Shown here piece after piece: positions 31,524 to 42,482 of a stretch of DNA of 64,000 nucleotides; the stretch's first letter is position 1, and each line of letters opens with the position of its first letter. The stretch lies in NCBI GenBank assembly GCA_004380135.1, contig QXCR01000077.1:1-64000 (forward strand), given 5' to 3'. Source of the stretch: Stemphylium vesicarium. Its lineage: Eukaryota > Ascomycota > Dothideomycetes > Pleosporales > Pleosporaceae. The notes under the pieces are model-generated. The model made no database searches and had not been told where the DNA came from. It was given only the letters and a program-made list of their open reading frames with translations. Position numbers and translations under genes: made by a program.

Positions 31524-33563
31524 ATGTCGCTACCCCACTTCGCGCCTTTTCCCGACGCAAAAGTCAGAAAGAGCATACTCCCAGACGAATGGCAATTGTA
31601 CCTGGATTCCTGGACTTCATTGGCAGAGCTTTACTTGCGACTAGGGGACCAGAAATTTGCTTCAGCAGTAGAAGAGAAGGACACGCTCACGCCCTTTCTT
31701 ACATCTTTCTTTCATGAACTAGCACATGACGACACACTAGCAGCAAAGGTGTCATCTTTGCGAAAGAGGGGCTTCTTCTTATTACATAGGGTACTTTCAA
31801 GAGAAGATATATCAACCTCTCTCCTCAGCTGGTCAGCACTCTCGGATATTTGTCATGTTTACCCAAAGAGCGAGCAATTCCGTACGTTGCTGCAGGGGCT
31901 ATGGAAGCGAAAGGGTGCAGCCATTGAGAAGTCACTACAGACCGCCAAGACATCGTTGATCAGAAACCTGGAATCAAAGCGGCCAGAGGAAGCTGAGAAC
32001 ACTCTGAATCGAGTAGCTCCTCTTCTCAGAGCCTCGACGGACGCTAGCATTTTCATGCTCACTGGGTCCGACTTTCTAGACGCACTCTCGGCAGCGTATC
32101 CGCAAGTACCACTATCAATGCAGAAGAAGCTGGTGACGGTAGCATATCTTGGCCTTACAGCAGCACTCGAAGGACCGAAACCAAACTACTCTCTACTCTC
32201 CGATCACCTATACAGCCTGAAATCCAGCGAAGAACAAGAACAAAAGAAAGAGCCAGGGACGAAGACATTGGTGGCTGACCTGGTCACAAACACGCCGTTT
32301 TTAGAGAAGGTCAGAGACAATGCTACTGCTCCAGAAGCGACAAGAGTAAAGAACACTGCGGCATCACTTAGCGCGTTCCGTCAAACTGGTGTCGCTCGGC
32401 CGAAGAAGTTAATACGAAGAAAGGTAGACAAAGGCAAGGCGAAGGCAGATCAAGACAGCTATGGTCATGGCGCTTTCACCGGAGAGGTTCACGTTCACCG
32501 TATGAGCATGATTACTCAGATTCAAGACCTCTTCCCAGACCTCGGCGCCGGCTTCATCGTAAAGTGTTTGGATGAGTACAGTGATGACATTGAGCAAGTG
32601 ACCGCTCATCTGCTGGAAGATTCGTTACCACCTCACCTTATTGAGGCAGACAGGAGTGAGACACTGTACGTGCTATCTCCTCATGAATGTTCTAAAATCA
32701 ACCCGCTTACAATCCGCAGGCCAAACCCCTCTGCAACATCACAGCCACTTCCACCTCCACGATCAAGTCAACATATCCCTGAGCGACGTAATGTATTTGA
32801 TAATGACGAGTTCGATCAACTTGCGGTCGACACATCCCGCCTCCACATCGGTCGGCGAGGCCAAGACCAGAACGCCGACAAGATCCTCTCCGACCGCAGC
32901 AAAGCGCCCGCAAAGTCCGCCATCATGGCCGCTCTGGCAGCCTTTGACTCAGATGATGACGAGCGAGACGACACCTACGACGCAGAAGATGTTGGCGCAT
33001 CGGTCGATACTGCCGCGCCCGGACCCGGTGAAGATGCCGACCTCGGCGACAAGAACGAAGAGGCTTTGTACCGTGCCTACACCATGACGCCCGAACTATT
33101 CGGTCGCGAATCCGAAACGAGACGAGGCAAAGCGCGAACAGCGCTCAAGAGCGAGACGAGCATGACAGATGAAGCGATTGAAGGCTGGGCGATCATGATG
33201 GGGCGCAACCCCAGACAATTACGGCGCCTCGAAGCGAAGTTTTCCAATTTCCAGGGCCAGCAGCGAGAGTTGCAGTCCACTGCATGGCGCGACAGCCCCG
33301 CAGGATCTGGAGACGAGGCAAGCGGCGATGTGTCGGGTGGTCGCGGTGGAAGAGGAGGTGGCGGTAGAGGTCGAGGCAGGGGTCGTGGACGCGGTGGGGC
33401 AGGTGGCGGCAGAGGCGGAGCCAGTGTTGCGGGACCTTCCGACGACAAAGGCACGCAGGTCTCGCGGCAGCGGAAGGAAGCGAATAAAGGATCGAGCGCG
33501 AACCACAACCGGAAGGCTCAACGAGGGAAGAAGATGGCTAGAGCGGGCTTTCCAGCTAGCTGA
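31524..33563 (+). CDS. CUE3: CUE-domain protein, Cue3/Rqt3 (ASCC2) homologue (661 or 679 aa)
   Basis: The N-terminal ~270 residues form the helical ASCC2/Cue3 region (PDEWQLYLDSWTSLAELYLR...). A CUE domain follows at about residues 329-371 (TQIQDLFPDLGAGFIVKCLD, DDIEQVTAHLLED). The C-terminus has an acidic linker and an RGG/GRG-rich basic tail. In yeast Rqt3/Cue3 is a subunit of the ribosome quality-control trigger complex with Slh1 and Rqt4, and its CUE domain reads K63-linked ubiquitin on uS10 of collided ribosomes. The ORF is open throughout, but 32666..32719 is a perfect candidate intron (GTACGT donor, GCTTAC branch, CAG acceptor, 54 bases). Removing it keeps the frame and gives 661 aa: join(31524..32665,32720..33563). 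I favour the spliced form because the removed stretch has no homology-like character. Confidence 0.85.
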   Translation: MSLPHFAPFPDAKVRKSILPDEWQLYLDSWTSLAELYLRLGDQKFASAVEEKDTLTPFLTSFFHELAHDDTLAAKVSSLRKRGFFLLHRVLSREDISTSLLSWSALSDICHVYPKSEQFRTLLQGLWKRKGAAIEKSLQTAKTSLIRNLESKRPEEAENTLNRVAPLLRASTDASIFMLTGSDFLDALSAAYPQVPLSMQKKLVTVAYLGLTAALEGPKPNYSLLSDHLYSLKSSEEQEQKKEPGTKTLVADLVTNTPFLEKVRDNATAPEATRVKNTAASLSAFRQTGVARPKKLIRRKVDKGKAKADQDSYGHGAFTGEVHVHRMSMITQIQDLFPDLGAGFIVKCLDEYSDDIEQVTAHLLEDSLPPHLIEADRSETLYVLSPHECSKINPLTIRRPNPSATSQPLPPPRSSQHIPERRNVFDNDEFDQLAVDTSRLHIGRRGQDQNADKILSDRSKAPAKSAIMAALAAFDSDDDERDDTYDAEDVGASVDTAAPGPGEDADLGDKNEEALYRAYTMTPELFGRESETRRGKARTALKSETSMTDEAIEGWAIMMGRNPRQLRRLEAKFSNFQGQQRELQSTAWRDSPAGSGDEASGDVSGGRGGRGGGGRGRGRGRGRGGAGGGRGGASVAGPSDDKGTQVSRQRKEANKGSSANHNRKAQRGKKMARAGFPAS

Positions 33564-33715
33564 TCGAATGTTGGCTTGTCAGGCAGCATCCAGTGTGCAG
33601 TGAATTGAGTACAGGTTGAAGTTCAAATGGCCATCGTGACCTATTGACTGTGCGACTTGGGCAGATGCACTTGTGATACAGAGTGTATTGGCTCGAAGAC
33701 TATCTGCTAGATACT

Positions 33716-35554
33716 TCATCCAGCGCCGAAATGCGGGATGTACCGACTCCATTGTGGTTGCTCATAGACTTCTTTCGGTAGATAGGGAAGACTGATGAAA
33801 CACTCTAACAACAAATATACTCTGGCAAAAACGAAGAAAATGAAATAGAGGAGATATAATAGGATCAAAAGACCAAGAACGACTCGGTGTGAAAGCGACT
33901 CAAGCTTCCCTTTGATCAACGAGAGGTACATGATTGTACAAAAAATCGTGAGACAAGAGATTGGTACATAGATAGTAACAAAAATCGAAGATGCTCGCCA
34001 AAGTACCCTTTGAATTTGCGAGGTAAAGGGAGCCTGCCTGGCGATCAGATGTAGGGCATCGTAGACGATTCCAATACTAGAGCTGCATGCAAACAGTAAG
34101 CACTGGAGGCTTAAGGAGAGGGTTGTGTAAGATCGAGACAGTAATTGGTCAAGTCTTTCGGGAACAATAGTCCCGATTCCCAATGGAGTAGTTTCAGTCA
34201 GCCTGTCACTTCCCCGAGGAAGATTGGGAGCGTACGCCGACAAATGATCATGCACAGGCTGCAGCCTGTCACCAGAACATTTTCCAAAATACTTTTCCGT
34301 CTGAACTAGTGTCTTTCTAGTCAAAGCTTGTGAATGAGTGACGCAGGGAATAGACCAATTTGGCTCTTCCTCAATGAGTGAGTGTGTCTGCTTGAGAAAC
34401 TGGACATCTGCAGGTGATAAGGCCATGAAGCGCGCTCTTTTCCATGGGTTGTAACAGTCAAGATTGGCTACGGTGATGAAGTAAAAGCCATGAATGCCCT
34501 CCATCGGTGCAAGATGCATGGCTTGAGTCGATCCGTCCTCGAGGTCACTCGACGGAACTCCGTGGAGTCTGGTATCCCTTTGCATGGTACCAAACTTCTT
34601 GTCCGGCTTGTATATCAAGAGACCAATAAAATTCGAGGAGACAATCCGACCGCGTTTCTTCGTGTAGAGCCTATGCAAAGCTCCAGCAAGGCTTGCCATA
34701 AACAGCCATGACACTATCTTCTCTGCCCGTGTGCTGGAGCAGTCGATCAGCGTAGGCATGTCTATGGACATCGGCTTGTTCCACCAACAGCCATAGACAG
34801 CTAGGCAACAAAGAACGTGAGCGAAGGTAGAGATCTCCAAGAGACTCAAAGCGTAGCCTGTGCTCAAGCGGCCCATGATTTGTACACTGAACCAGATCGC
34901 CTGGACGCATACAATGACCTTTGCAAAGCCATCTGCCTTGCTTTTGTCCTCGATGTGTTCAACGTTGAGATTTGGGATCATTTCTGGCTCGTTTTCCGCC
35001 AATTTATGCAGGCCAGCTGCCGTAAGAGTAAAATCTGTGCGTTAGCCTGGGATTGTGCCGGGTTTGCACGCGCTGCAGTCCAGAACGAAACCACCCGTCA
35101 GTGCGTAGTGACTGTGCAATTTGGTCCATGGAATCCGCTTTTTGTTTCCTACTGGGACCATCGGCTCTGTCATCTCAACGTCAGCTGATGCGTCCGAGGG
35201 CTGCGTGGGAAAAAAATGCTTTGTTCATCTTTCTTTCCAGCTGGCCGGCGGCGACGCGCTGTTCGAGAGCCACAAATAAGACCTGAGATCATATGCATGT
35301 TAGTATAGGCAGGTCCTCAACAAAACAGCTGACTTGCTCACAATCTCTGGAGTAAAGGTACCTGCCAGTACTCATAATGATTGCTTCTTCAATTTCTGTG
35401 AACAGTGTGTTTTTCCGTGCTCGGGTATATTGAGGTGCAAGCAAGAGTAGACGCACAACACTAGGGTGAGGATACAAGAAGATAATAGGTCGAGAGTACC
35501 TCTGCGTGTTGGAGCTGGTTCCCAGGTTGCTGTCGTGTTGGTGTCCGCAACACC
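33716..35554 (-). pseudogene. decayed fungal multi-pass membrane protein gene
   Basis: Reading from about 35554, a frame gives TTATWEPAPTRRGTLDLL followed by a membrane segment (LSSCILTLVLCVYSCLHLNI) and PEHGKTHCSQKLKK. It meets TGA at 35372..35374, resumes VLAGTFTPEI, and crosses a good 59-base intron (35341..35283, GTGAGC, ACTAACATG branch, CAG) into VLFVALEQRVAAGQLERK. A +1 shift is needed at A7 (35210..35216). The new frame gives MTEPM...HYALTGGFVLDC, meets TAA at 35042..35044, then runs clean from RTDFTLTAAGLHKLA through several membrane helices (AKVIVCVQAIWFSVQIMGRL, TFAHVLCCLAVYGCWW and others) to the stop at 33716. The pieces align in order with an uncharacterised ascomycete membrane family I recognise by motif style (RGTL...LNIPEHGK, MGGFVLD, IEDKSKADG...WF). 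Three lesions in one gene indicate a pseudogene. The signal exon was not found. Confidence 0.75.
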
Positions 35555-36940
35555 GAAAGGCCGTCACATCATGAGCTGTCGTAAGGGTGCGTTGATTTCA
35601 AACTTCAGAGCAGAATTGATCGCGCTACCATCCGATTCATGGCACCAAATAACCTGCCTAAGCTTCCTCTCAGCTATGCGACTGCGGCCCCGGGCTGTGC
35701 AAGGCTGAACATCGCCACGCCCTGTGAATGGCTCATGGGCTACGTGGAGGACGCCAGAACCTTGGAGTAGACTGCATTATTGAGCGACATGCATGTGACC
35801 CCTTTCCTCTGGTCTGATCGTAATAATACGAATGGACAACATGGAAAGCCACGTCGCAAAGTAAGACTGCGGCGGATAACTGTCGTCACGCATGACGGCC
35901 GCGCGAACGCTGATAGCCATTTGCTTCTAGATCTAGGTGCAGACACGCTGTATTTCTTCACTCCGATCCTATCTAAAAGAGAACATCAGGCTGAGGCTTC
36001 GCCCAAAGCCGGTGGGGGCATAAGCCACTGTCCTGCACGTCAGCAAAACGTATAACGCAAAGCGCATTTCGGTAGGTCCCCCAAGCATCAGCTGCACCCC
36101 GCCAGTCGTGTGCTATATGCAGGAGACTGATCTGGATCAGAGACAAGAATGAAGATAGGCGTGTTCAGGTAGAGCAGCCGCGAATGCAATTGATTCGTTC
36201 CGACCGTGTGCTTATCCGAGTGCTGAAAGAAGCTGGTTAGTCGCTGCGATGCCACTTTAAGTGCGAGCGCCGCCCGCCCGCTAAATTGTGTGCATGAGCG
36301 TCATACAGCAAAACGCTCTAATCATAAGTGCAGAAGTCCGATAAGTCTGTAAAAAGAAGGTTGAAGGAGGAAACGAGGTTTGTGAGGACGGTAGAAGGAG
36401 TCGCGATGCATCGGAGTTGATGGTCCTTGCCCCGCGCGTCATTCCCCCACCTCCAGCTGCGGCACCACCAGTGTGCACTGCGAAGCAAAGCTCTCGACTG
36501 TTGCGAAGATCGATACATAAGTAGTTTAGACGCTGTATCGTGCAATGATATCATGATCGCAAACTCGTGAAGTCGTACCGAATGTGTGGCAGCTAGATAG
36601 CATCCTGCTGAAGTGACGTTGCGGGCGAAGCTTGTAAACGAGACACCCGAGCCGTGTCTAGACCAAGACATAACGCGCAAACAGCATGCCCTTGCATTCG
36701 CCTTAGTCGTGCTCAGCTTATCTCTGCTCGGTGAAGTTCGTTCAAGCTGTGGGGCTCTCTACTTTACTCCTCAACCCACATCTCCACCTGCAAAAACTTC
36801 ACAAAGAACATCTTTCCGTTCAACGACGGATTACCAAACGGGTTATACGAGTGGCTCTGTCCCTATGATCGCAGTTATATTATGTTTTGTTCAAGTTTCA
36901 TCCATCAACAACCACAACACTGGTTCTTCTAAGATCCTCT
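35555..36940. other. intergenic region, no gene recognised
   Basis: About 1.4 kb between the membrane-protein pseudogene and the tRNA gene. Short ORFs only. It may contain the lost 5' exon of the pseudogene. Confidence 0.45.
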
Positions 36941-37029
36941 TCTTCAGTAGTATAGTGGTCAGTATTTCCGCTTGTCATTGCTTCGGCATCACAGCGCGGG
37001 AGACCGGGGTTCAATTCCCCGCTGGAGAG
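36941..37029 (+). tRNA. tRNA-Asp (anticodon GTC) with a 17-base intron
   Basis: The acceptor stem 36941..36947 (TCTTCAG) pairs with 37022..37028 (CTGGAGA), with one T-G wobble; the discriminator is G37029. The D-arm TAGTATAGTGGTCAGTA, the anticodon stem 36967..36971 paired with 36996..37000, the anticodon GTC at 36974..36976 and the T-arm CGGGG-TTCAATT-CCCCG are all present. Between A37 (36977) and C38 (36995) lie 17 extra bases (36978..36994), exactly where eukaryotic tRNA introns sit, so the mature loop is TTGTCAC. The acceptor has no unpaired bases, and internal box A and box B are intact, so it should be functional. Confidence 0.92.
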
Positions 37030-37652
37030 CATCTGAAACATTTTTTTGCTGGATTTTCGGACAGCTGGCGGACAAGGAGGTGGAGAAGGTGATTGAGTGC
37101 ACGTGAGCTGACTCTTGACACGCGTGGACGCTAGCAGTCTTTCGACCATTTGCGATGACTTGGCGCTGGCTTGTCCATTGTCCTCGCGAGACCTATCGTG
37201 AGATGCACCGTATTTTTTTTCTTGAAACGCAAAAGTATTTTGCTGTTCTAGTGTCATCACCAGCAGTTGTGAAATCCATTGATGGAGCCTGGCAAATCCT
37301 AGTATGGTGGTGCTCAGGTGCCCAGCTTCATTTCGCCGGACAACTGAGCATGTCACCGAACATCGACTTTAGTGTTGTGAATCCATCACATCGCTCTACG
37401 AGTCTCCATGGCGGGCATTAGAGTCTGGGTGAACTCCACTGGATTGATGTGGGTATGTATTATGTTTTCTCAACACGCCAGAAATGCTGCGACCATCTAT
37501 TGCATAGATCTCGACGATGCCGGTAATCGCTCAACGCCCAGCACCTGAACAAGTTGCGATAGTACCTGCCCTGGAGACTCCTGCCACGAGTCTCAATCAT
37601 GGTACTCGGCTGTCCTTTGTATTACGACCCCTCCTCCTTCTACCAATGCTGT
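37030..37652. other. intergenic region after the tRNA gene
   Basis: About 620 bases. A T-rich stretch directly after the tRNA (TTTTTTT at about 37040) would serve as the RNA polymerase III terminator. No gene is visible; the right end is the 3' flank of UNC50. Confidence 0.5.
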
Positions 37653-38584
37653 CTATACATGCTTCCGCAACTTGGCACCTGTCCATAACACTGGCGCAAA
37701 ATGTGCTGACATGTTGAAGCCGAAGAGGGATGCAAACCAGAGAATCGCCATAACAGCGACTGGTACTAGTAAGAGCTCGGTGTGGTGGAGGAAGGGTAAC
37801 TCCTTGTAACCCAGGAAAGTGATGATGAAGTAGTAGTTCAGCGCGAGGAGATAGAGGGTGTTTGACAGAAGAAGTGAGGGCCTAAAACTCATTAGCGCAA
37901 GCGTTCTCTTGTGAGTTTTGATGACTCACCAGTGATGTGTTCCTACCAATGGCATGCAAATGAACTGCACGACATAAAGGAAGACCCAGACTGGCACAAA
38001 GGCCCTTATGGCAACATCCCAGCAATACCCAAACTCCAACTCTTCCTTGCCAGAGTCTTCTCCAAGGTTGTACAGCCCTCTCCGTCGCCCAGGCAGGAGG
38101 GTGTTGTCCGGCCCCAGTAACCGGCCTACGAGAAAGAAAAACAGGGTCGCGATCACGAGCGACAGCAAGAGGAAATGCCCGAAGATGAACACCAGCGTTA
38201 TGTGGAGTGTTTGAGTAAAGCCATCGGCATATGCGAAGCCCCAAGCGAGAGAGGTAAGTGTGAGGAAGAAGGAGAGTAGGTATGTGAATGACGGGTCGGG
38301 CCGGTGGTATGTCTTTGTTGTTTGTTTCTACGTTTGTCAGTCGGGCGCAAACACGAGTCGACCAGCCGATGGCATACGTGGTAGAAGATTTGTCTAAACA
38401 CCTTCTTAGGCGCTATTATCAGGCTCATGATCTCCCATACGGCCATCTCAAAGTCCATCTGGGGAAACTTGAACATGCGCTTGAAGAAGCGCGGCATCTT
38501 GATTTCATTCCGCCGCGACGATGGCGTAGAGCCAAAGTTGGAGGGCCCGCCCGTCGGCCTTGGGAGAGATATGTGCGGATTCAT
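37653..38584 (-). CDS. GMH1: UNC-50 family membrane protein (Gmh1-like), 277 aa
   Basis: Three exons: 38584..38378, 38327..37930 and 37881..37653, with introns of 50 and 48 bases (GTATGC and GTGAGT donors, GCTAATG branch in the second). Phases match. After a polar N-terminus come PQMDFEMAVWEIMSLIIAP and FRQIFYHKQTTKTYHRPDP, the UNC-50 signature. Five membrane segments follow, for example FTYLLSFFLTLTSLAWGFAY, LVFIFGHFLLLSLVIATLFF and FIITFLGYKELPFL. Yeast Gmh1 is a Golgi membrane protein linked to the Arf-GEF Gea1/2, and metazoan UNC-50 is needed for receptor trafficking; location at Golgi/ER is inferred. The gene is divergent from RNA14 with 591 bases between starts. Confidence 0.92.
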
Positions 38585-39175
38585 GCCGGGCTATGTGAGG
38601 TGGTAAGCCGTCTGTAGGCAGCTGTCGAACGTGGCGGCGCGATGTGAGTTTACGCGGGATTTCGTGTACGCGTCGTGATAATCGTGTCACCGCGAATCCC
38701 AAGTTTCCATAATTGGAGGGTGCACGTGAAGGAGAGAATGCTCCAGTGAATGTTGTCTATGTGTTCGGTACCTGAGCGATGACATCGGCGTTGGAGCTCG
38801 CGCACTAGGGCCAGCGCCAAGCACGGACAAGGCTGTCAGGCTCCGTTGGTAGCAAGCCGCAGCGCCGACTCGCAACCTTTGCTCACCTCTTACATTGCGC
38901 GCACTCGACCATCACCGCCGGCGCATCACCCCCAATCCGCGCACGTCTCGGACCTTCTTTGCGCGACCGTCGAAACTGCCAAAAGAGAGCAAAGGCCCCT
39001 AGCGCTCCTTCTGCTTTGTCGCGCACCCACCGAGCGCACCTCCCAGACACTAAAGACGCGACAAAGAGAGCCATTGTCCACGACCTTTACCTCCCGCGCA
39101 GCTCGTAATACCACGACCATTACTACGACTCGACCAATTCTAACCATATCGCACAGCTATCACCCTACCGCAAGC
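38585..39175. promoter_or_regulatory. shared upstream region of UNC50 and RNA14
   Basis: Both genes start outward from this 591-base segment. The RNA14 side is CT-rich and open in the RNA14 frame back to 38846, but without an ATG, so it is read as a leader. Confidence 0.5.
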
Positions 39176-42100
39176 ATGGCGGACGAGGCCGAGCTGGCTT
39201 TCCTTGAAGCGCAAAAGGACGAGTACGACCCTTCAGCCGGCTACACCATGCCCGACGCGCCCACCGGCCAGGAGGAATACGACCCCACCGCGACATACTC
39301 TGCCCACTCAGAACACTCGGCATCCATGCAGCCGGAATCGGGCGCGAACTCACCACCAGCCGCCGAGAACGAAGATGGGCTGCAGTCCCAGCCCCCCCAG
39401 GCCTCCGCAGAGGCTGCCGCAGCGCCGCCGTCCAAGCGTCCGCGCACCGTGGGTGGTTTTGTCGACGAGAGTGAGGACGAGGAAGAGGAGCCCGCTATGC
39501 AGCCACAAGAGGCGAATACTGCACTGCTGAGTGCTACGGGTGCTACAGAGTCCCCTCAGCGATCTTTTACAAACACTCCAAACAATACACTACCCAACCC
39601 AGATGTACAGTTACATAGTGCACAAGACCAGGCTCCTGCATCTATTTCTGCTTCTGTCGCTGTCAATGAGCCTGCTCCCTCTGTTGCTTCTCTCCCTAAC
39701 GGCAGTACGCCTGTTCCAGACGTTACTAAGCCAGGTGCTCCCGACGTGTTGAATGTTGCTTCAGCACGCCCCTCCGTAGCTCCACCCACCCCAGCTCCTA
39801 CGTCTGCTTCTCTACCAAAGGCTCGTCTTCCTCAGGACCGAGTGGGTATTCTCGAAGATCGCATTGCTGAAGATCCACGTGGTGACATCGAAGCGTGGTT
39901 GAGTCTAATTGAGGAGCACCGCAGGCGACACAAGCACGATGATGCGCGAGCTGCATTCGAGCGTTTTCTTAAAGTCTTCCCTTCAGCAGTAAGCACGGCG
40001 ATGATTGTTGCATGTGATTTCACTAACATGCCTAGGGCGAGCAATGGGTAGAATACATCCAGTTCGAGACTGAGCTCGACGAGCTGCCAAAGGTCGAACA
40101 CCTTTTTGGTCGTTCTATCCCTTCAGCACAGTACATTGGCATCTACTCCGCTTACATCGACTTCATCCGACGTCGATTCAATCTCACCACTGATCAGAAT
40201 GGCCAGAACCGCCAGACAGTCACTCAAGCCTACGAGTTTGTTCTCAACTCTGTAGGTCTTGATGTCCAAGCTGGTAAGCTGTGGCTTGATTACATCGAGA
40301 TGTTGAAGACAGGGCCCGGCGTCCTCGGTGGTAGCAATTGGCAGGACATGCAGAAGATGGACACCCTGCGAAAGGTGTACCAGCGCGCCGTCTCGGTGCC
40401 TCACAACGCTACCCTGGAGATTTGGCGAGACTACGACAAGTTCGAGATGAGCATGAACAAGGTTTCAGTAAGCAGTCACGTTCCTCTCCGGCAACGATCA
40501 GGCTAACATTCGTAACAGGGTCGCAAACAACTACAGGAAACATCGCCCGCCTACATGACTGCTCGCAGCGCTATCAACGTCCTTGAAAACAATGTCACGA
40601 GAGGTGTCAATCGGACAACCTTGCCCAAGCTACCACCCGCTGCAGGCTTCGACGGCCACGATGAATATATGAACCAAGTCAAGCTATGGAAGAACTGGAT
40701 CCAGTGGGAGAAGAACGACCCGCTCGAGTGCGCGACAGACAACCGTGAACTATACAACAAGCGAGTCCTGCATCTATACAAGAACGCGCTGATGGCGCTT
40801 CGCTTCTGGCCAGAGTTGTGGTATGAGGCGGCTGAGTGGTGCTTCGAGAACAACGTTCAGGCCGAAGGCGAAAAATTCCTCAACGATGGCATAGATGCGA
40901 ATCCTGAAAGCTGTCTTCTTGCTTTCAAGAAGGCCAACCAGGTCGAGCAGCGCACTGATTTCGAGGACGGCCAAGCAGGCATCATTGCTAAGGGCAGGGC
41001 CGTACGCGAACCATACCAGAGGCTCCTCGACACCATTTACGATCTCACAGCGCAGGTCAAGAAGCGGGAGGAGCATTCTATCGCGCGAGCGAAGGAACAA
41101 TTCGAGGCACAGAAGGCTGCTGACGAGGCTGCTCGCGCCATCGCGCAGCAGAACGACGACGCAGACGACGAAGACGAGGTCGTAGCCGCACGACGGATGA
41201 AAGAGAAGGAGGACGCTTTCGGCGGCCAACTCCAAGCCATGTCGGCCGGATACAATGCGCAGACCCAAAACCTGAAGAAGACGCTCACATACGCCTGGAT
41301 AGCGCTCATGCGCGCAATGCGTCGTGTCCAGGGTAAAGGAGACCCGAAAGGCGATGTTGGTGGCTTCCGTGGTATCTTCACTGAGGCTCGCAAAAAGGGC
41401 AAGCTGCTCAGTGAGGCTTATGTAGCAAGCGCGCTCATTGAACATCACTGCTACCAGGAGCCAGCTGCACAAAAGATCTTTGAGCGTGGCATGAAGCTGT
41501 TCCCAGAAGATGAGCAGTTTGCGTTGGAATATATCAAGCATTTGATCAAGCTCAATGACTCAACCAGTAAGTTGATCATCCTCCTTTATAAGACTCTTGG
41601 CTAACATGTTCAGACGCCCGTGCTGTCTTCGAGACCGTTGTAGGCAAGCTTACAGCTAAGCCAGAGAACGTGCACCGAGCGAAGTCGCTGTTCGCCTTCT
41701 TCCATGATTACGAGGCGCAATTCGGTGAACTGGCCCAGATCACGAAGCTTGAGCAGCGCATGGCGACGCTCTTCCCCGAAGATCCTCATCTGCACCGCTT
41801 CTCGCAACGCTTTGCTAGTCAGACTTTCGATCCGATCTCCGTTCGTCACATCATCTCGCCCCGCACACAGATGAGGCCTGTGATGCCATCGATCATGCCC
41901 TCGATTGAAGATCAGCAACAGCAACAGCAGCAGCCCATGCCTATGCCGCCCATGCCACCACAGATCGTAGCAGAGCAGCAACGCCTCGCATCTCCGGCCC
42001 TCGCCAACTCGCCGCACCTTGGCAACCTCCTTCCTGTTACCAACTCACCGAAGCGCCCTCTCGATGATGTCGAAGATGCTGCGCAACCTCGTAAGCTTGC

Positions 42101-42482
42101 CCGTGGCGAATCGCCCCTCAAGGGTGCCGCAGGCCGCCGTCTCGATGCCGCACGTCGCAACCTCGCCACCACCGGCGCTACACCTGTCGGACAAGCACAA
42201 GGCCCGCCGCCTCTGCCCCGTGGAGTTAACTTCCTTCTTGGTATCATTCCATCTGCGCACACCTACAAGGAGACCCGCTTCAAGGCCGACGGGCTGGTAA
42301 GCCTGCTGAGAGATGTAGCCGCTATTCCCGTTCCTCCAGGTCAAGGCGCGCCGCAACCGCAGCGCTGGGGCACCACACCTACAACAGCACAGCAACTGCA
42401 GAGTATACAAGAGAAGTACGGAAATGGCGGACAAGTCCCGATGCACCCCGCCATGGCCGGCGCAAATCCTTGGGGACCTTAG
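39176..42482 (+). CDS. RNA14: mRNA 3'-end processing protein Rna14 (CstF-77), 1053 aa
   Basis: Four exons: 39176..39988, 40036..40467, 40519..41566 and 41614..42482, with introns of 47-51 bases (GTAAGC/GTAAGT donors, CTAACAT branches, TAG/CAG acceptors). All phases close at 1054 codons. A disordered acidic N-terminus (~220 residues, with KRPRTVGGFVDESEDEEEE) precedes the HAT-repeat array, beginning EDRIAEDPRGDIEAWLSLI and continuing QWVEYIQFETELDELPKVEH, VYQRAVSVPHNATLEIWRDY, FWPELWYEAAEWCFENNVQA and KIFERGMKLFPEDEQFALEY. The C-terminus has a glutamine run (CAG repeat near 41906..41932) and the Rna14/CstF-77 tail with the monkeytail-like Pcf11/Rna15-binding region. The protein is a dimeric scaffold of cleavage factor IA in the nucleus, needed for cleavage and polyadenylation. 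The start MADEAELAFLEAQ is the first ATG with family-like sequence. Confidence 0.95.

Noticed and set aside
35020..35075. Splicing around the TAA of the membrane pseudogene using GCTAACGCACAG as an intron end
   Set aside because: That sequence looks like a branch plus acceptor, but the only upstream donor would leave a 35-base intron and the wrong phase, so I treat TAA as a true nonsense codon.
40774..41541. 255-codon antisense frame within RNA14
   Set aside because: Antisense shadow of a strongly supported HAT-repeat gene.
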